From Nostoc sp. UHCC 0870 (lineage in GTDB: Bacteria > Cyanobacteriota > Cyanobacteriia > Cyanobacteriales > Nostocaceae), in contig NZ_CP091913.1 of assembly GCF_022063185.1 (NCBI RefSeq), forward strand, positions 6,053,141-6,117,140: DNA of 64,000 nucleotides, written 5' to 3'. Shown piece after piece: positions 24,401-33,500 of the stretch (its first letter is position 1; every line of letters begins with the position of its first letter). The position numbers and the translations under genes are program-made. Below the pieces are notes generated by a model. The model searched no databases. It was not told the origin of the DNA and saw only the letters and a list, made by a program, of their open reading frames with translations.

Positions 24401-24775
24401 GCAACCATAGCACGCTGTTGGGCAGAAGTTTTACAACAAATGCGCCACCAAAGCGTAGATTTACTACTGATTTGTTTGGAAGTTTCAGCCATCCATCCAG
24501 ACGTATTGAAAGCACTGAAAACTTTGCAGGATTTACCGCTCAATTTGCCTCCAATTTTAGTAATTGATCAAAGAGTACATACCATTCCAGGTAATTCCCG
24601 CACTAAAGTTACTCAAACTAAACATGGACAGAGAACAAAAACTGAGCCGGAATCAATAGAAACTGTTTTAAATGCGATCGCTAGCCAGATTGTCCCTCGT
24701 TCTATATCAATGGAAGAACTATTGAAACAAATTAATCAAACTTTAAGTATCAAAATGAAGCGAGGGAAATATTAG
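21479..24775 (+). CDS. CBS-domain hybrid sensor histidine kinase with degenerate receivers
   Basis: The 1098-residue protein starts with a pair of CBS-like segments (about 8-142, including DRLIIINQQHCPIGVLTSARL and LEWVLVDAEGKFLGLLNSLRLL). A PAS-like region follows (about 190-355). The histidine kinase core has its phospho-histidine at H385 in FLACISHELKTPLTAV, an N-box (LRQMLVHLLSNAFKF) and a G-box (GTGLGLVLTRALARLHGG). Three receiver-like modules end the protein, but the acceptor positions are poor: the first reads AIFLNPLLPL (Asn in place of Asp), and the third lacks it too. No membrane helix is seen. It is divergent from kaiA, separated by the structured region; a clock connection is possible but unproved. 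Confidence 0.88.
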   Translation: MSMLQYPLYEFLATGYSCSETSSLAVVLEMFEQKQCDRLIIINQQHCPIGVLTSARLTQQFLLTTGDEQLVNLQQPLSSLGQAIIEPIQILPATHCLEQLSSLWHSQQTQSQNNLEWVLVDAEGKFLGLLNSLRLLTLLAKAQAATPYSTVSPLVPHQDTSLISDGRIRRSSRLKQRQNQGYKPLVQLLERLPWPLMLQTSTGQVLARNQAWWQQLGSLKDPEGIRQQVEAILAATRIKQPEYANPKILKVYARGYGNELDNNDTLPITDLPPLRTYNPQIPPQDSKTSGGRCFLDSQMGICTCIVEVQNGQERVWQFTKIPLDNPDLKLPIFQSEAILHNDSLWLVSATDVTEQQQLCKELAAKNADLIQLNRLKDEFLACISHELKTPLTAVLGLSRLLVDQQLGELNERQARYAGLIHQSGRHLMSVVNDILDLTRMETGQMDLTLVPVNIQSICDRALSEAKAIHTQTSKTPSTTPKSTPRSSVVKFTMSIEPELDQIIADELRLRQMLVHLLSNAFKFTEISGEIGLRVSRWEGWIAFTIWDTGIGIPEHQQHLIFQKFQQLENPLTRQFEGTGLGLVLTRALARLHGGDVSFLSQEGKGSQFTLLLPPSPPATGFAESEIETAEVNDSESLGKLERITNTTQHPLISSQRLVLVVEAVARYIQDLTDQLKTNGYRVVIARSGTEAVEKARRLQPQAIFLNPLLPLLSGWDVLTLLKSDPAARHIPVIVTATGAEKDQAFANRADGFLNLPVEAESLTPLLEKLCETPTDQQPSLNNSQEIEPNNPLRILRLVNPESESINPHPSLQEHRVIEVDDLDQAELLARVWQFDVILLDVDSSLAQTYLQQLAKHPRLATLPLVTCDVVTTLTASQIPGLSVFPCLTPLNPDDSDGHHKHPLLSVLQIASSVGYPPNILVVDVTMLQDLPQTRRKPVKGYGKAKNSPLSQNSAERGTEWFQALIQYLQTAGLKATIARCWAEVLQQMRHQSVDLLLICLEVSAIHPDVLKALKTLQDLPLNLPPILVIDQRVHTIPGNSRTKVTQTKHGQRTKTEPESIETVLNAIASQIVPRSISMEELLKQINQTLSIKMKRGKY

Positions 24776-24776
24776 T

Positions 24777-24804
24777 GGGGACTGGGGACTGGGGACTGGG
24801 GACT
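24777..24804. repeat. Four copies of GGGGACT
   Basis: Four perfect heptamers start two bases after the stop of the hybrid kinase, at its convergent junction with the glycosyltransferase gene. Confidence 0.8.
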
Positions 24805-24838
24805 GGGTAGATAATAATTCATGCCCAATTCCGATTAA

Positions 24839-26728
24839 CTAAGATATATCTAGTTTCTGAGATTTCATTTTCTTAAAATTGATGCGAGTTAATTGGTAAG
24901 CACCTTTAATAGCTAAATTCTGATAATTATCTGGCTGTAAATCCATTTTAAAAAAGTTTCTCTTTTCAGTAAGGAGTAGCATTGAGGCTGGATGATTTGT
25001 TTGATTAGCTACGTTTTGAATATACTCAATACCTTCTTTTCTCAATTTGATAAATTTTATCGGTTTGCGGCTATAAAAAACTACACTCGGCTTTTTAAAG
25101 CCAACCATGATTATTTCTTCTTGTGGTTTCTGGAACTGTACAACAGCCGCAGATAAATCTCTTAAAGGTAGTTGACGTTCTTGATCAACCAACAGCAAAG
25201 CCGGCATCATCATTATCATCAAAAATGCCGCAAATCCTAATAAATTTACCCCAATAATTGCCTGCCATTGGCGACGTAATATTAAGACTGCAACGATGAC
25301 TGCAAATAATAGCCAAATCCAACCACCAATTTCTGGTAAACCAGAATTTTGAAGCATTTGGTTGAAGTTAGGAGCAGCTGGATCTTTACCTAATAAATAC
25401 GATAGGTGAAATAATGCTACTGACAATACCGATAAAAATACGACGTTGATCCAACTACTTACCTGTAAAAAAGAAATAGGGTAAGTAATCGCTGTTTTGC
25501 TAGTATTTGGCTGTGGTTGAGAGAAAAAATCACTCCACAATAGAGCCACCAAAATTGCTGCGGCTGGCATCAAGGGCAATACATAGCTAGGCAGTTTGGT
25601 GACAGCAGCAGTAAAAAAGCTAAAGATAGTAATAAACCAAATAAACGCAAATAAACCTAATTGTTGAGAGCGTTCTTGAGTGCGCCAGTGCGATCGCTGC
25701 CAAAACTTCAGTCTGATCATTGCCAAAGGTAAGTAAACTGAGTATGGCGCGAACAATAACAACACAATTAAAAAGTAAAAATACCAAGGTGCTGAGTGAC
25801 CATTAACTACGTCTGTGAAGCGTTCTATATTGTGATAGCCAAAAAAGGAGTTAATGTAATTCCAGCCATTGCGCCAAGTTACTAGCAAGTACCAAGGGAC
25901 AGACAAACAAAAGATAATTACCAGTCCCAAAAGCAGGCGCATTTCCCGCACTACTGCCCACAATTGTCCTACATACAGCAAAAACGCCCCAATAATCAGC
26001 CCCGGTAAAACAATTCCCACTGGCCCTTTCGTCAAAATTGCCCCAGCAATTAACGCATAACACGCTAAATACCATTTGTTGGGAAACGGCGATTGGTTAT
26101 TGGGTATCTTGTCTCTTCTCTCTGTCCCCTGTCCCCTGTCCCCTGTCCCCTCTTCTGCGTATCCTCGAAAAAAGCATAATAAAGCTGAGGCAATACACCC
26201 TGTTAAGAGCATATCTGAGACACCAGTCCTTCCCCAAATGATCATTTCTGGATTGAGTGCTGTGACGGCTGCGGCAACGGCTGCGGCTAAATAGGGGCGT
26301 GTAAGAGATGAAACTGGCTTTAATTCATCTTTTTTCGTCAAAGACCAGTAGACAGTTGAAAATACCAAAGCCATAACTCCCATTGCAGCCAGTGCTGAGG
26401 GGAGACGTACCGCCCATTCATTCACCCCAATCACAGCATAGGCGATCGCTTGCAACCAGTAAATTAAAGCAGGTTTATCAAACCGAGTTTCACCATTGAA
26501 ATAAGGAGTAATCCAATCCCCTGTGATTAACATTTGACGGGAAGCTTCAGCAAACAATGGCTCAGTTTCGTCAATCAAGCCAACACGGCCTAAATTCCAT
26601 CCATAAGCTACCCAACCAATTACAACTAACCACACAATTAACACCGTCACAGCAAGGGATGGACGTTTCACTATCTTATTAAGCCACTGCTCAAAAGCGT
26701 GGGGAAAGCTCAATTTTAACCTCATCAC
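24839..26728 (-). CDS. ArnT-like family 39 glycosyltransferase (membrane)
   Basis: The 629-residue protein has about a dozen hydrophobic segments and the GT39 (PMT_2/ArnT) start: after the first helix comes GLIDETEPLFAEASRQMLITGDWITPYFNGETRFDKPALIYWLQAI, with the catalytic-type DE pair and the DKPALIYW motif. Such enzymes transfer sugars from polyprenyl-phosphate donors to lipids or proteins at the periplasmic face. The acceptor is unknown. Between helices near residue 200, the sequence EEGTGDRGQGTERRDKIPNN is encoded by a GTCCCCT heptamer array, a repeat inserted in frame. It stands upstream-side of the convergent kinase. Confidence 0.85.
   Translation of the reverse strand: MMRLKLSFPHAFEQWLNKIVKRPSLAVTVLIVWLVVIGWVAYGWNLGRVGLIDETEPLFAEASRQMLITGDWITPYFNGETRFDKPALIYWLQAIAYAVIGVNEWAVRLPSALAAMGVMALVFSTVYWSLTKKDELKPVSSLTRPYLAAAVAAAVTALNPEMIIWGRTGVSDMLLTGCIASALLCFFRGYAEEGTGDRGQGTERRDKIPNNQSPFPNKWYLACYALIAGAILTKGPVGIVLPGLIIGAFLLYVGQLWAVVREMRLLLGLVIIFCLSVPWYLLVTWRNGWNYINSFFGYHNIERFTDVVNGHSAPWYFYFLIVLLLFAPYSVYLPLAMIRLKFWQRSHWRTQERSQQLGLFAFIWFITIFSFFTAAVTKLPSYVLPLMPAAAILVALLWSDFFSQPQPNTSKTAITYPISFLQVSSWINVVFLSVLSVALFHLSYLLGKDPAAPNFNQMLQNSGLPEIGGWIWLLFAVIVAVLILRRQWQAIIGVNLLGFAAFLMIMMMPALLLVDQERQLPLRDLSAAVVQFQKPQEEIIMVGFKKPSVVFYSRKPIKFIKLRKEGIEYIQNVANQTNHPASMLLLTEKRNFFKMDLQPDNYQNLAIKGAYQLTRINFKKMKSQKLDIS
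26119..26148. repeat. Heptamer array inside the glycosyltransferase coding sequence
   Basis: Four units of CTGTCCC (GTCCCCT in another phase) lie in frame within the gene and encode a hydrophilic Gly/Asp/Arg-rich loop. The frame is kept because the total added length is compatible with three. Confidence 0.75.
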
Positions 26729-26807
26729 TAGTTACTCAATAGTCAATGTCAACAGTTATTTAGTCGTTAAGTGACTAAGTTTTGTTCTTCGTGATTTTGA
26801 CTTTCAT

Positions 26808-26874
26808 TCCCCACTCCCCACTCCCCACTCCCCACTCCCTACTCACCACTCACCACTCACCACTCACCACTCAC
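26808..26874. repeat. Two adjoining heptamer arrays (CCCCACT then CACCACT)
   Basis: Four to five CCCCACT units are followed by about five CACCACT units, ending one base from the stop of the lipoprotein gene. Confidence 0.8.
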
Positions 26875-27507
26875 TTACTTAGTATTACTTAATAGCAGTA
26901 CCCATTCTTGTTTTTGGGAATCCCATGTAGGTAGGGAGCTTTCTCCTACAACATATGGCCCCCAATAGCGACGAGAACCATCTTGAGCAAAGGCTACCAA
27001 GATATCGCCTGTTTCTATTTTGAGATTACCTTGGGGTAGAGACAGAATTAACCCTTTTTCGCTACCTTCTTGGGGATCAAAATCCCAATGAGCGGGAATA
27101 TCAGTTTTTTCTTTAACCGCACCTTTTGTAACTGACGGTCGAGCCAATAAAGCCAATCGCACAGGCTGATCAGTTTGATTGCTCATGCGTAAATTGCCTA
27201 AATACTTAGTATTGCTACTCAATGATTGGCGAGAAGCCAATATGGAGATAGTTTTTTTAGTGTTTTGTTCTGATTTGTTACTGTGAGTGGTTACTGGATT
27301 TGAAATAACCGTAGAATTACTATCTGTGGATGCCACAGGTGATGCTAAATCTTGATTTTCTGGTGTTACATCAGTAGATAGTGATGAGGATATATCTGGA
27401 TTCGTAGTTTCAAAAGATACACTCATATCAAAGCATCCTACCAGTAACCCCAACAGTCCCAAAAAGCCAGCGATAACCGCAGCGTTACGATACCCGGAAG
27501 ACTTCAT
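26875..27507 (-). CDS. Putative lipoprotein
   Basis: The first 25 residues (AAVIAGFLGLLGLLVGC) form a lipoprotein signal with the lipobox LVGC, so the mature protein should be lipid-anchored. A Ser/Thr/Asn-rich linker covers about residues 30-95. The C-terminal 120 residues (LGNLRMSNQTDQPVRLALLARPS to YWGPYVVGESSLPTWDSQKQEW) are beta-rich with no family that I recognise. It lies 146 bases upstream of the GT39 gene on the same strand, so the two may share a transcript. Confidence 0.75.
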   Translation of the reverse strand: MKSSGYRNAAVIAGFLGLLGLLVGCFDMSVSFETTNPDISSSLSTDVTPENQDLASPVASTDSNSTVISNPVTTHSNKSEQNTKKTISILASRQSLSSNTKYLGNLRMSNQTDQPVRLALLARPSVTKGAVKEKTDIPAHWDFDPQEGSEKGLILSLPQGNLKIETGDILVAFAQDGSRRYWGPYVVGESSLPTWDSQKQEWVLLLSNTK

Positions 27508-28078
27508 ATTGATATTGATTTAGAAATAATGTTTTGTTTAGGCTTGACCAAATACTAGCCTATTATTACTAGTTACGTTCAAGGAAAGTTTTCTACTTGC
27601 CTACTAGAAACTATCGATAATTTAGCTTATAAATGTATCATAAATATCATATTTTACTGAAAATTATCTATCAGAAGTATTACTTGAGCTAATGAACAAC
27701 AAAAGGTGTACAATCCCGATGATACTGGAATTGATGTCAGCCACAATCAAGTAAAAACGTAAAATATTATACAGATATCATGTATTTACTTGCTTAAACG
27801 CTAACGGAAATTTTTAGTATCTGAGTAATTTGAGTCACAAGGTAGCTTTGCTTAAACCAGCAAATATAGTCACAGCATATTATTTACATTTATTAATATT
27901 TTACAGCCAGTCCTTCAGATAATGAACTGATATTGCCCGATAATATTAGTGTATAAAAACGGAAACAGGCGTGTAAGGGTGTAGGGGAAAGAAAGAATTT
28001 TAAATTAATTCCCAATCCAAAATCACCAATCCAAAATCTAAAATTGATTGACTATTGACAACAGTAAAGCCTGATTCA
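27508..28078. other. Gene-free AT-rich region
   Basis: This 571-base divergent region between the lipoprotein and ycf20 genes contains no gene or strong fold. A short GGGTGTA run occurs at about 27972-27990. Promoters for both neighbours are expected here but none is clear. Confidence 0.5.
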
Positions 28079-28411
28079 ATGCAAAATACACGTCTTAACA
28101 ACTTGTTTGATACCATTGCTAGGAGCTTAGGGCAATGTTTTTCCAATCCTTGGCGGCGGCTATCACTGCTGCTAATTAGTTTTTTGTTTGGTTTTTTCTT
28201 GGGGACGGCAATTTCCACTATAGCAGGACAACGTGGTGTAATAGATATTTGGATAGCGGCGATATTAGTCGTCATGACAGAGGTTGCAAGCAGAATATTC
28301 TATAGCCAGAGTTTTTTTGCTAGGCGAGCCTTGTGGGTAGAAGTGCTAAACCTTTTGAAAGTTGGTTTTACTTATAGCTTATTTATTGAAGCCTTTAAAC
28401 TAGGTTCATGA
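28079..28411 (+). CDS. ycf20: Ycf20-like membrane protein (DUF565)
   Basis: Ycf20 is conserved in cyanobacteria and plastids and has been linked to non-photochemical quenching in algae. The ATG at 28079 gives 110 residues: MQNTRLNNLFDTIARSLGQCF, then two to three membrane helices (LSLLLISFLFGFFLGTAIS and IWIAAILVVMTEVASRIFYS). An upstream TTG/ATG (28055) adds eight unconserved residues. The stop overlaps the next gene's start by four bases (ATGA), which points to translational coupling with glycerate kinase. Confidence 0.88.
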   Translation: MQNTRLNNLFDTIARSLGQCFSNPWRRLSLLLISFLFGFFLGTAISTIAGQRGVIDIWIAAILVVMTEVASRIFYSQSFFARRALWVEVLNLLKVGFTYSLFIEAFKLGS

Positions 28412-29439
28412 TTAACGATTGGTTACAAGCAATGGGGACGGTAAGTGGGCAAAAAGCCGCACAAGCCGCAGCCTTAAAAGATAAATCAAGTGCCAAAGCC
28501 TTTGGGATTACATCGGCTAATGTAGAGCAAGTAGTTCAAGAGCGATCGCAGCTTCTACAATCCTTATTACCAGCTTTTAGCCAATTCTGCCAAAATCGCC
28601 TGCATACCCCAATAGACAAGATGTTACCTATGTTATGGGACTTGTGGCTACCTCTGGCGGTAAAAATAGCATCACAACATCAAAAGTTACAGCGTCCTTT
28701 CGTTCAAGGTATCTTAGGGAGTCAAGGAACGGGTAAAACTACGATGTGCCAAGTTTTGGGGTTGATTCTCCAGGAGTTGGGATATTGTAGCGTGAGTTTA
28801 TCGTTAGATGACTTGTATAAAACTTATCATGAGCGTCTAGAGTTAACCCAAGCAGATCCCCGCTTAATTTGGCGTGGTCCGCCGGGAACTCACGATGTAG
28901 ACTTAGGTATAAATGTTTTAGAGCAAATCCGGCAATCACAAACCCCTGTTAGCATCCCCCGCTTTGATAAATCTGCCTATGGTGGTGCTGGCGATCGCAC
29001 TGAGCCAGAGATTGTAGAAAAAGTTGATATTCTATTATTTGAAGGTTGGTTTGTTGGTGTGCGACCGATAGATCCATTAGTGTTTGATGATGCACCAACA
29101 CCCATTATCACCGATGCAGATAAAGCATTCGCCCGTGACACGAATATTAGGCTGAGTGAATATTTACCACTGTGGGAAAGATTAGATAGCTTAATCGTGT
29201 TATATCCCCAGGATTACCGATATTCTGTAGAGTGGCGCAAACAAGCAGAAAGACAAATGATTGCGGCTGGTAAATCAGGGATGACAGATGCAGAAATTGA
29301 AAGATTTGTCAATTATTTTTGGCGATCGCTCCATCCAGAATTATTTATCAAGCCCTTAGCTCAATCTGCCTCATGGGTTGATTTAGTAATTGAGATTGAT
29401 CAAGATCATCGGTTGACTCTTGCAAAAGTCCGAAAATGA
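28408..29439 (+). CDS. D-glycerate 3-kinase (plant-type GLYK)
   Basis: This enzyme phosphorylates glycerate to 3-phosphoglycerate, the last step of the photorespiratory cycle. The P-loop is GILGSQGTGKTTMCQVL near residue 108, followed by SLSLDDLYKTYHERLEL and GPPGTHDVDLGINVLEQI, which are typical of the plant/cyanobacterial GLYK family, then FEGWFVGVRP and the adenine-side region ending DHRLTLAKVRK. The 343 residues include a helical N-terminal part. Its ATG overlaps the ycf20 stop. Confidence 0.9.
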   Translation: MINDWLQAMGTVSGQKAAQAAALKDKSSAKAFGITSANVEQVVQERSQLLQSLLPAFSQFCQNRLHTPIDKMLPMLWDLWLPLAVKIASQHQKLQRPFVQGILGSQGTGKTTMCQVLGLILQELGYCSVSLSLDDLYKTYHERLELTQADPRLIWRGPPGTHDVDLGINVLEQIRQSQTPVSIPRFDKSAYGGAGDRTEPEIVEKVDILLFEGWFVGVRPIDPLVFDDAPTPIITDADKAFARDTNIRLSEYLPLWERLDSLIVLYPQDYRYSVEWRKQAERQMIAAGKSGMTDAEIERFVNYFWRSLHPELFIKPLAQSASWVDLVIEIDQDHRLTLAKVRK

Positions 29440-29452
29440 GATGTGTCATTCT

Positions 29453-29506
29453 GAATGAAATGTAGAATCTAAGAGATGTTTCGCTTCGCTCAACATGACA
29501 GATTTA
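29453..29506. repeat. Dispersed imperfect palindrome (TGTCATTCTGA type)
   Basis: TGTCATTCTGAATGAAATG and the closing CGCTTCGCTCAACATGACA form an imperfect inverted repeat of about 54 bases at the convergent end of the glycerate kinase and cyclase genes. The pattern resembles a common cyanobacterial dispersed repeat. Confidence 0.5.
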
Positions 29507-29526
29507 GCATTTATGCAAGAGGTCTA

Positions 29527-30513
29527 TTATTTCCCGACTTCCTTCCATAAAAAAGTAGTCGAGGAGAGGAGTTTGCTGTATTTTTGGCAGCGATCGCGTC
29601 CGGCGATTTTAGCTTGATATAAGGCGCGATCGGCTTCGTCAATAATTTCTTGAAAATCGGAGTTGGGCTGAGGAGTAATACTCGCTACACCAGCACTGAT
29701 AGTGACACAAATATTTGCTTGTGAATGGCTATGTGGTACACCCAGCATCCGCACGGATTGACAAATGGCTTCAGCGATATGAACTGCACCCTCAACATCT
29801 GTTCTGGGTAAAATCACAGCAAATTCTTCTCCGCCATAACGGGCGACTAAATCAGCTGGACGTTTGACACTATCTTGAATAGCTTTAGCAACCAATTGTA
29901 GACAGCGATCGCCTGCCCGATGACCGTAAGTATCATTATATGCTTTGAAGAAATCAACATCACAGAGAATCAAAGACAAAGATAGTTGCTCCCGTGCCAT
30001 GCACTGCCACTCTTGGGAGCAATATTCTTCAAACCTGCGGCGGTTAGCGATTTGAGTCAATTCATCAATTGTTACCAACCGTTTTAATTCTCGGTTAGCA
30101 GCTTCTAGCCTTTGTTGGAGATGGGATTGTTGAATTAAACGTTTGACTCGTTGACGCAAAACTGGCCAGTGAATTGGTTTAGTCACATAATCGATAGCAC
30201 CAACTTCAAAAGCGCGATCGACAGATTCTTTATCTTCCAGTCCAGTAATCATTAAAACTGGTGTATGTTTGCTATGGTCTAGTAATTGTAAGCGAGTGCA
30301 ACACTCAAAGCCGTCCATATCCGGCATCATTGCATCCAGAAGCACTATATCGGGTTGCAGTTGATGAAAAACACTTAACGCCTCTCTACCATCTTGAGCT
30401 TCTACTGTCCGATAGCCTTCATATTGTAGAGACAGTCGTAACTGCGCTCTGATAAATGGCTCGTCGTCAACAATGAGAATTAAAGACGGCTCTTGTGGGA
30501 CATTAGTGTTCAT
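29527..30513 (-). CDS. Response regulator with diguanylate cyclase (REC-GGDEF)
   Basis: A receiver (LILIVDDEPFIRAQL; phospho-acceptor D60 in DIVLLDAMMPDMDGF; lysine in YVTKPIHW) is followed by a short coiled coil (LQQRLEAANRELKRL) and a GGDEF domain with an intact active site ARYGGEEFAVILPR. The inhibitory I-site RPAD stands five residues before it. It should make cyclic di-GMP when phosphorylated. Its ATG overlaps the stop of the upstream giant hybrid kinase by four bases, so the pair are almost certainly partners in one pathway. Confidence 0.95.
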   Translation of the reverse strand: MNTNVPQEPSLILIVDDEPFIRAQLRLSLQYEGYRTVEAQDGREALSVFHQLQPDIVLLDAMMPDMDGFECCTRLQLLDHSKHTPVLMITGLEDKESVDRAFEVGAIDYVTKPIHWPVLRQRVKRLIQQSHLQQRLEAANRELKRLVTIDELTQIANRRRFEEYCSQEWQCMAREQLSLSLILCDVDFFKAYNDTYGHRAGDRCLQLVAKAIQDSVKRPADLVARYGGEEFAVILPRTDVEGAVHIAEAICQSVRMLGVPHSHSQANICVTISAGVASITPQPNSDFQEIIDEADRALYQAKIAGRDRCQKYSKLLSSTTFLWKEVGK

Positions 30514-33500
30514 GATCTCTCCTGATTAATTTCTCTTTGCAAAGCAGTTTTGACTCGCTCATACTCTTGACAAAGTTGTGTGCCGATTTCTACACTATTT
30601 GCCAAGTTGTTACTGCGTCCCTGCTCTTCTAGTTGCTTGCAAAGTTGTGCTAATAAGACTGCTCCCACTGAGCCACTGCTGGATTTTAGCTTGTGAGAGG
30701 TATTCCATATAGATTGGGCATCTTGAGTTGTGATTGCTACACTAATATTTTGGATCAACTTAGGAGCTTCTGTCAGGTAACAGTTGATTAATTCAGCAAA
30801 TGCACCTGCTTCTCCATGCAACATATTACGTAATTCTTGCAATATTTCAGTATCGATAGCATTTATTTTTGACTCATGATTTACTGATGGATTTAGCTTG
30901 GGGAAAAGATTTTTGGGTTTGAGGGGCTGACATTTCCCTAGTGCTTTAGCTAAATCATCAATCTGAATGGGCTTACTGATATAGTGATCCATGCCAGCTG
31001 CTAGACATTCTTCGCGATCGCCTTGCATAGCATTGGCAGTCATGGCGATAATATAGGGACGAGAATCAGCACTCCACGTTTGACAAATTCTCAGACTAGT
31101 TTCTAAGCCATCCATTTCTGGCATATTTACATCCATCAAAATGACATCATAAGTCTGACGTTGTAATGCTTCTAAGACTTCTAACCCATTAGCAACCACA
31201 TCAGCCCGATAGCCGATTTTTTTCAGCATGAGTAGAGCGACTTTCTGATTGACTACCATATCCTCAGCCAGTAACACCCGCAGTGGTAATTGCTCTGCCA
31301 AATTTTGCTTGATGGGGGTGGAATGAGAATGAGAAACACGCGCTCGAATTGGCTGATTTCCCAAATTACAGGCCAGAACATCGTAGAGTTGAGATTGTTT
31401 AATTGGTTTATGCAGACAAGCAACAAATCCCATCTCCCTAAAATCAGCATCCTTGTCTGATTTACTCCAAGAGGTGAGAATTACTAAGGGTAAATATTGA
31501 TAAGCAGAACGCCTGCGGATTTCCCGCGCCAAGGTCAAGCCATCCATTCCGGGCATCTGCATATCTAAAATTGCAATATCAAACTTGATTTCCTGGTCAA
31601 GTAGAGCTAAGGCTTCTGCACCAGATGACACAGCATAAGTTTGCATTTGCCAAGGTTCAGCTTGTAGGCGCAAAATTTTGCGATTGGTGGGATTGTCATC
31701 AACTATTAACAACCTTTTACCGATCAATGGCATTGGGGAAGTCATCAATTCATCGGTATCGGGATCAGCAACGATTGGGGCTTTCATGGCGAAGTAAAAT
31801 GTCGAACCGGGGGCTGAGATAGTAGATGATACTGGCTTTCTACTTTGCCATCCAGCCGGGGGACTACCACCCACAGATCCTTGACTTTCCACCCAAAGAT
31901 GCCCCCCCATCATTTTCCCTAAGCGTTTACTAATGACTAACCCTAATCCTGTACCGCCATATTTGCGAGTCATGGAGGCATCTGCTTGTACAAAAGGTTG
32001 AAACAGCCGTTTCATCTTCTCAGGTGGAATACCAATGCCTGTATCTTGGATGCTAAAGAGCAGCTCGCAGCAGTTTTTTGGTTTGGGAGTGCTATGTACA
32101 GACAGAATCACTTCACCTTTTTCAGTGAATTTTATAGCATTGTTGAGCAGGTTGGTTAAAATTTGCCGCAGACGAGTTAAATCGCCGATAATCACAGGCG
32201 GAACTTGGTGATGAATTAGATAAGCCAGTTCAATATCTTTTTGGGCAGCTTTGGGGGCTAACAAGTCAATTACTTGCTCTACGCAAGTTCTAATATCAAC
32301 AGGCTGTGCTTCTAGTTCTAATTTCCCTGACTCAATTTTGGAGAAATCCAGAATGTCATTAATGATGGTAAGCAAAGCTTCACTACTGGTTAAGACGGTT
32401 TCTAAAAAATCTCGCTGTTGGAGTGTCAAATCAGTATTTAGCAGTAGTTCTGTCATGCCAATGATGGCATTCATGGGGGTGCGAATTTCATGGCTCATCA
32501 TTGCCAAAAATTCACTTTTTGCCCGATTAGCGTCTTCTGCGGCACGTTTTGCCCTCTCTAAGGCAAAGTTTTTCACGGTAAGTTCTTCCCGTTGGCGGGT
32601 TTCTTGTTCTAGGAGTTGCGCTTGGGCGAGGGCGATTCCCAACTGTGCGGCTACTGCCTCTAGTAATTCAATTTCTTCTGGAGTCCACTGACGGAAATAG
32701 CTACACTGATGTAAGCCGATCGCACCATTGGGTTCGCCTTGATAGGAGGTGCGGATGGCTAGCATGGATTTCAAGCCCATTTTCCGACAAATGAGGACTG
32801 AAGACTCTAGTAAAGGATCTGCGTAAACATTGGGTGAGGCAAGAGCGCGATCATGGGTGATCATTTCTAAACCATGCGGATTCCCTGACATGGGTACTTC
32901 TAATTTATCCATAGTGCAGAAATCAGGAACATTGTTATATTCTGCTACTAGGGGAATGCGGGGAGATGGGTTGCTGACGTAAGCATGGATTAAACAGCGA
33001 TCAACTGCAAAAGCTTGTCCAATTTGCGTAGCAGCCGTGGCAAAAATTTCTTTAATATCCAGACTTTGACGAATTTCCTGCGTGATTTTTTCCAGGAGCA
33101 GTGTCCGATTTAATTGTCTTTCCAGTGTTTCTTGTGCTTGCACCCGTTCGGTAATATCTTTGATTGAGCCAACCATCCGCACTGGATTACCTTGCTCGTC
33201 CCATTGGGCTGTAGCATGAACTAACACCCACTTGTAACTGTCATTTTGGCAACGCAGACGATACTCTAAAACATATTTGGGGATTTTGTGACTGAGATAA
33301 TCTTGGGTTACAGCCATTACCAGGTCGTAATCTTCGGGATGAATGCGGCTAGTAAAATCTTGATTACTACTGATGGGTTGATAGTTTTCTGCTCCTACTA
33401 ACTCTCCCCATCGTGCCGAGCGAAATGTTTCATTTGTGACAATATTCCAATCCCAAATGGCATCTTGATTGCCTTCAATAACTAATTGCCAACGCTCCTC

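Noticed and set aside
28000..28275. 91-codon minus-strand frame
   Set aside because: It is the antisense of ycf20.
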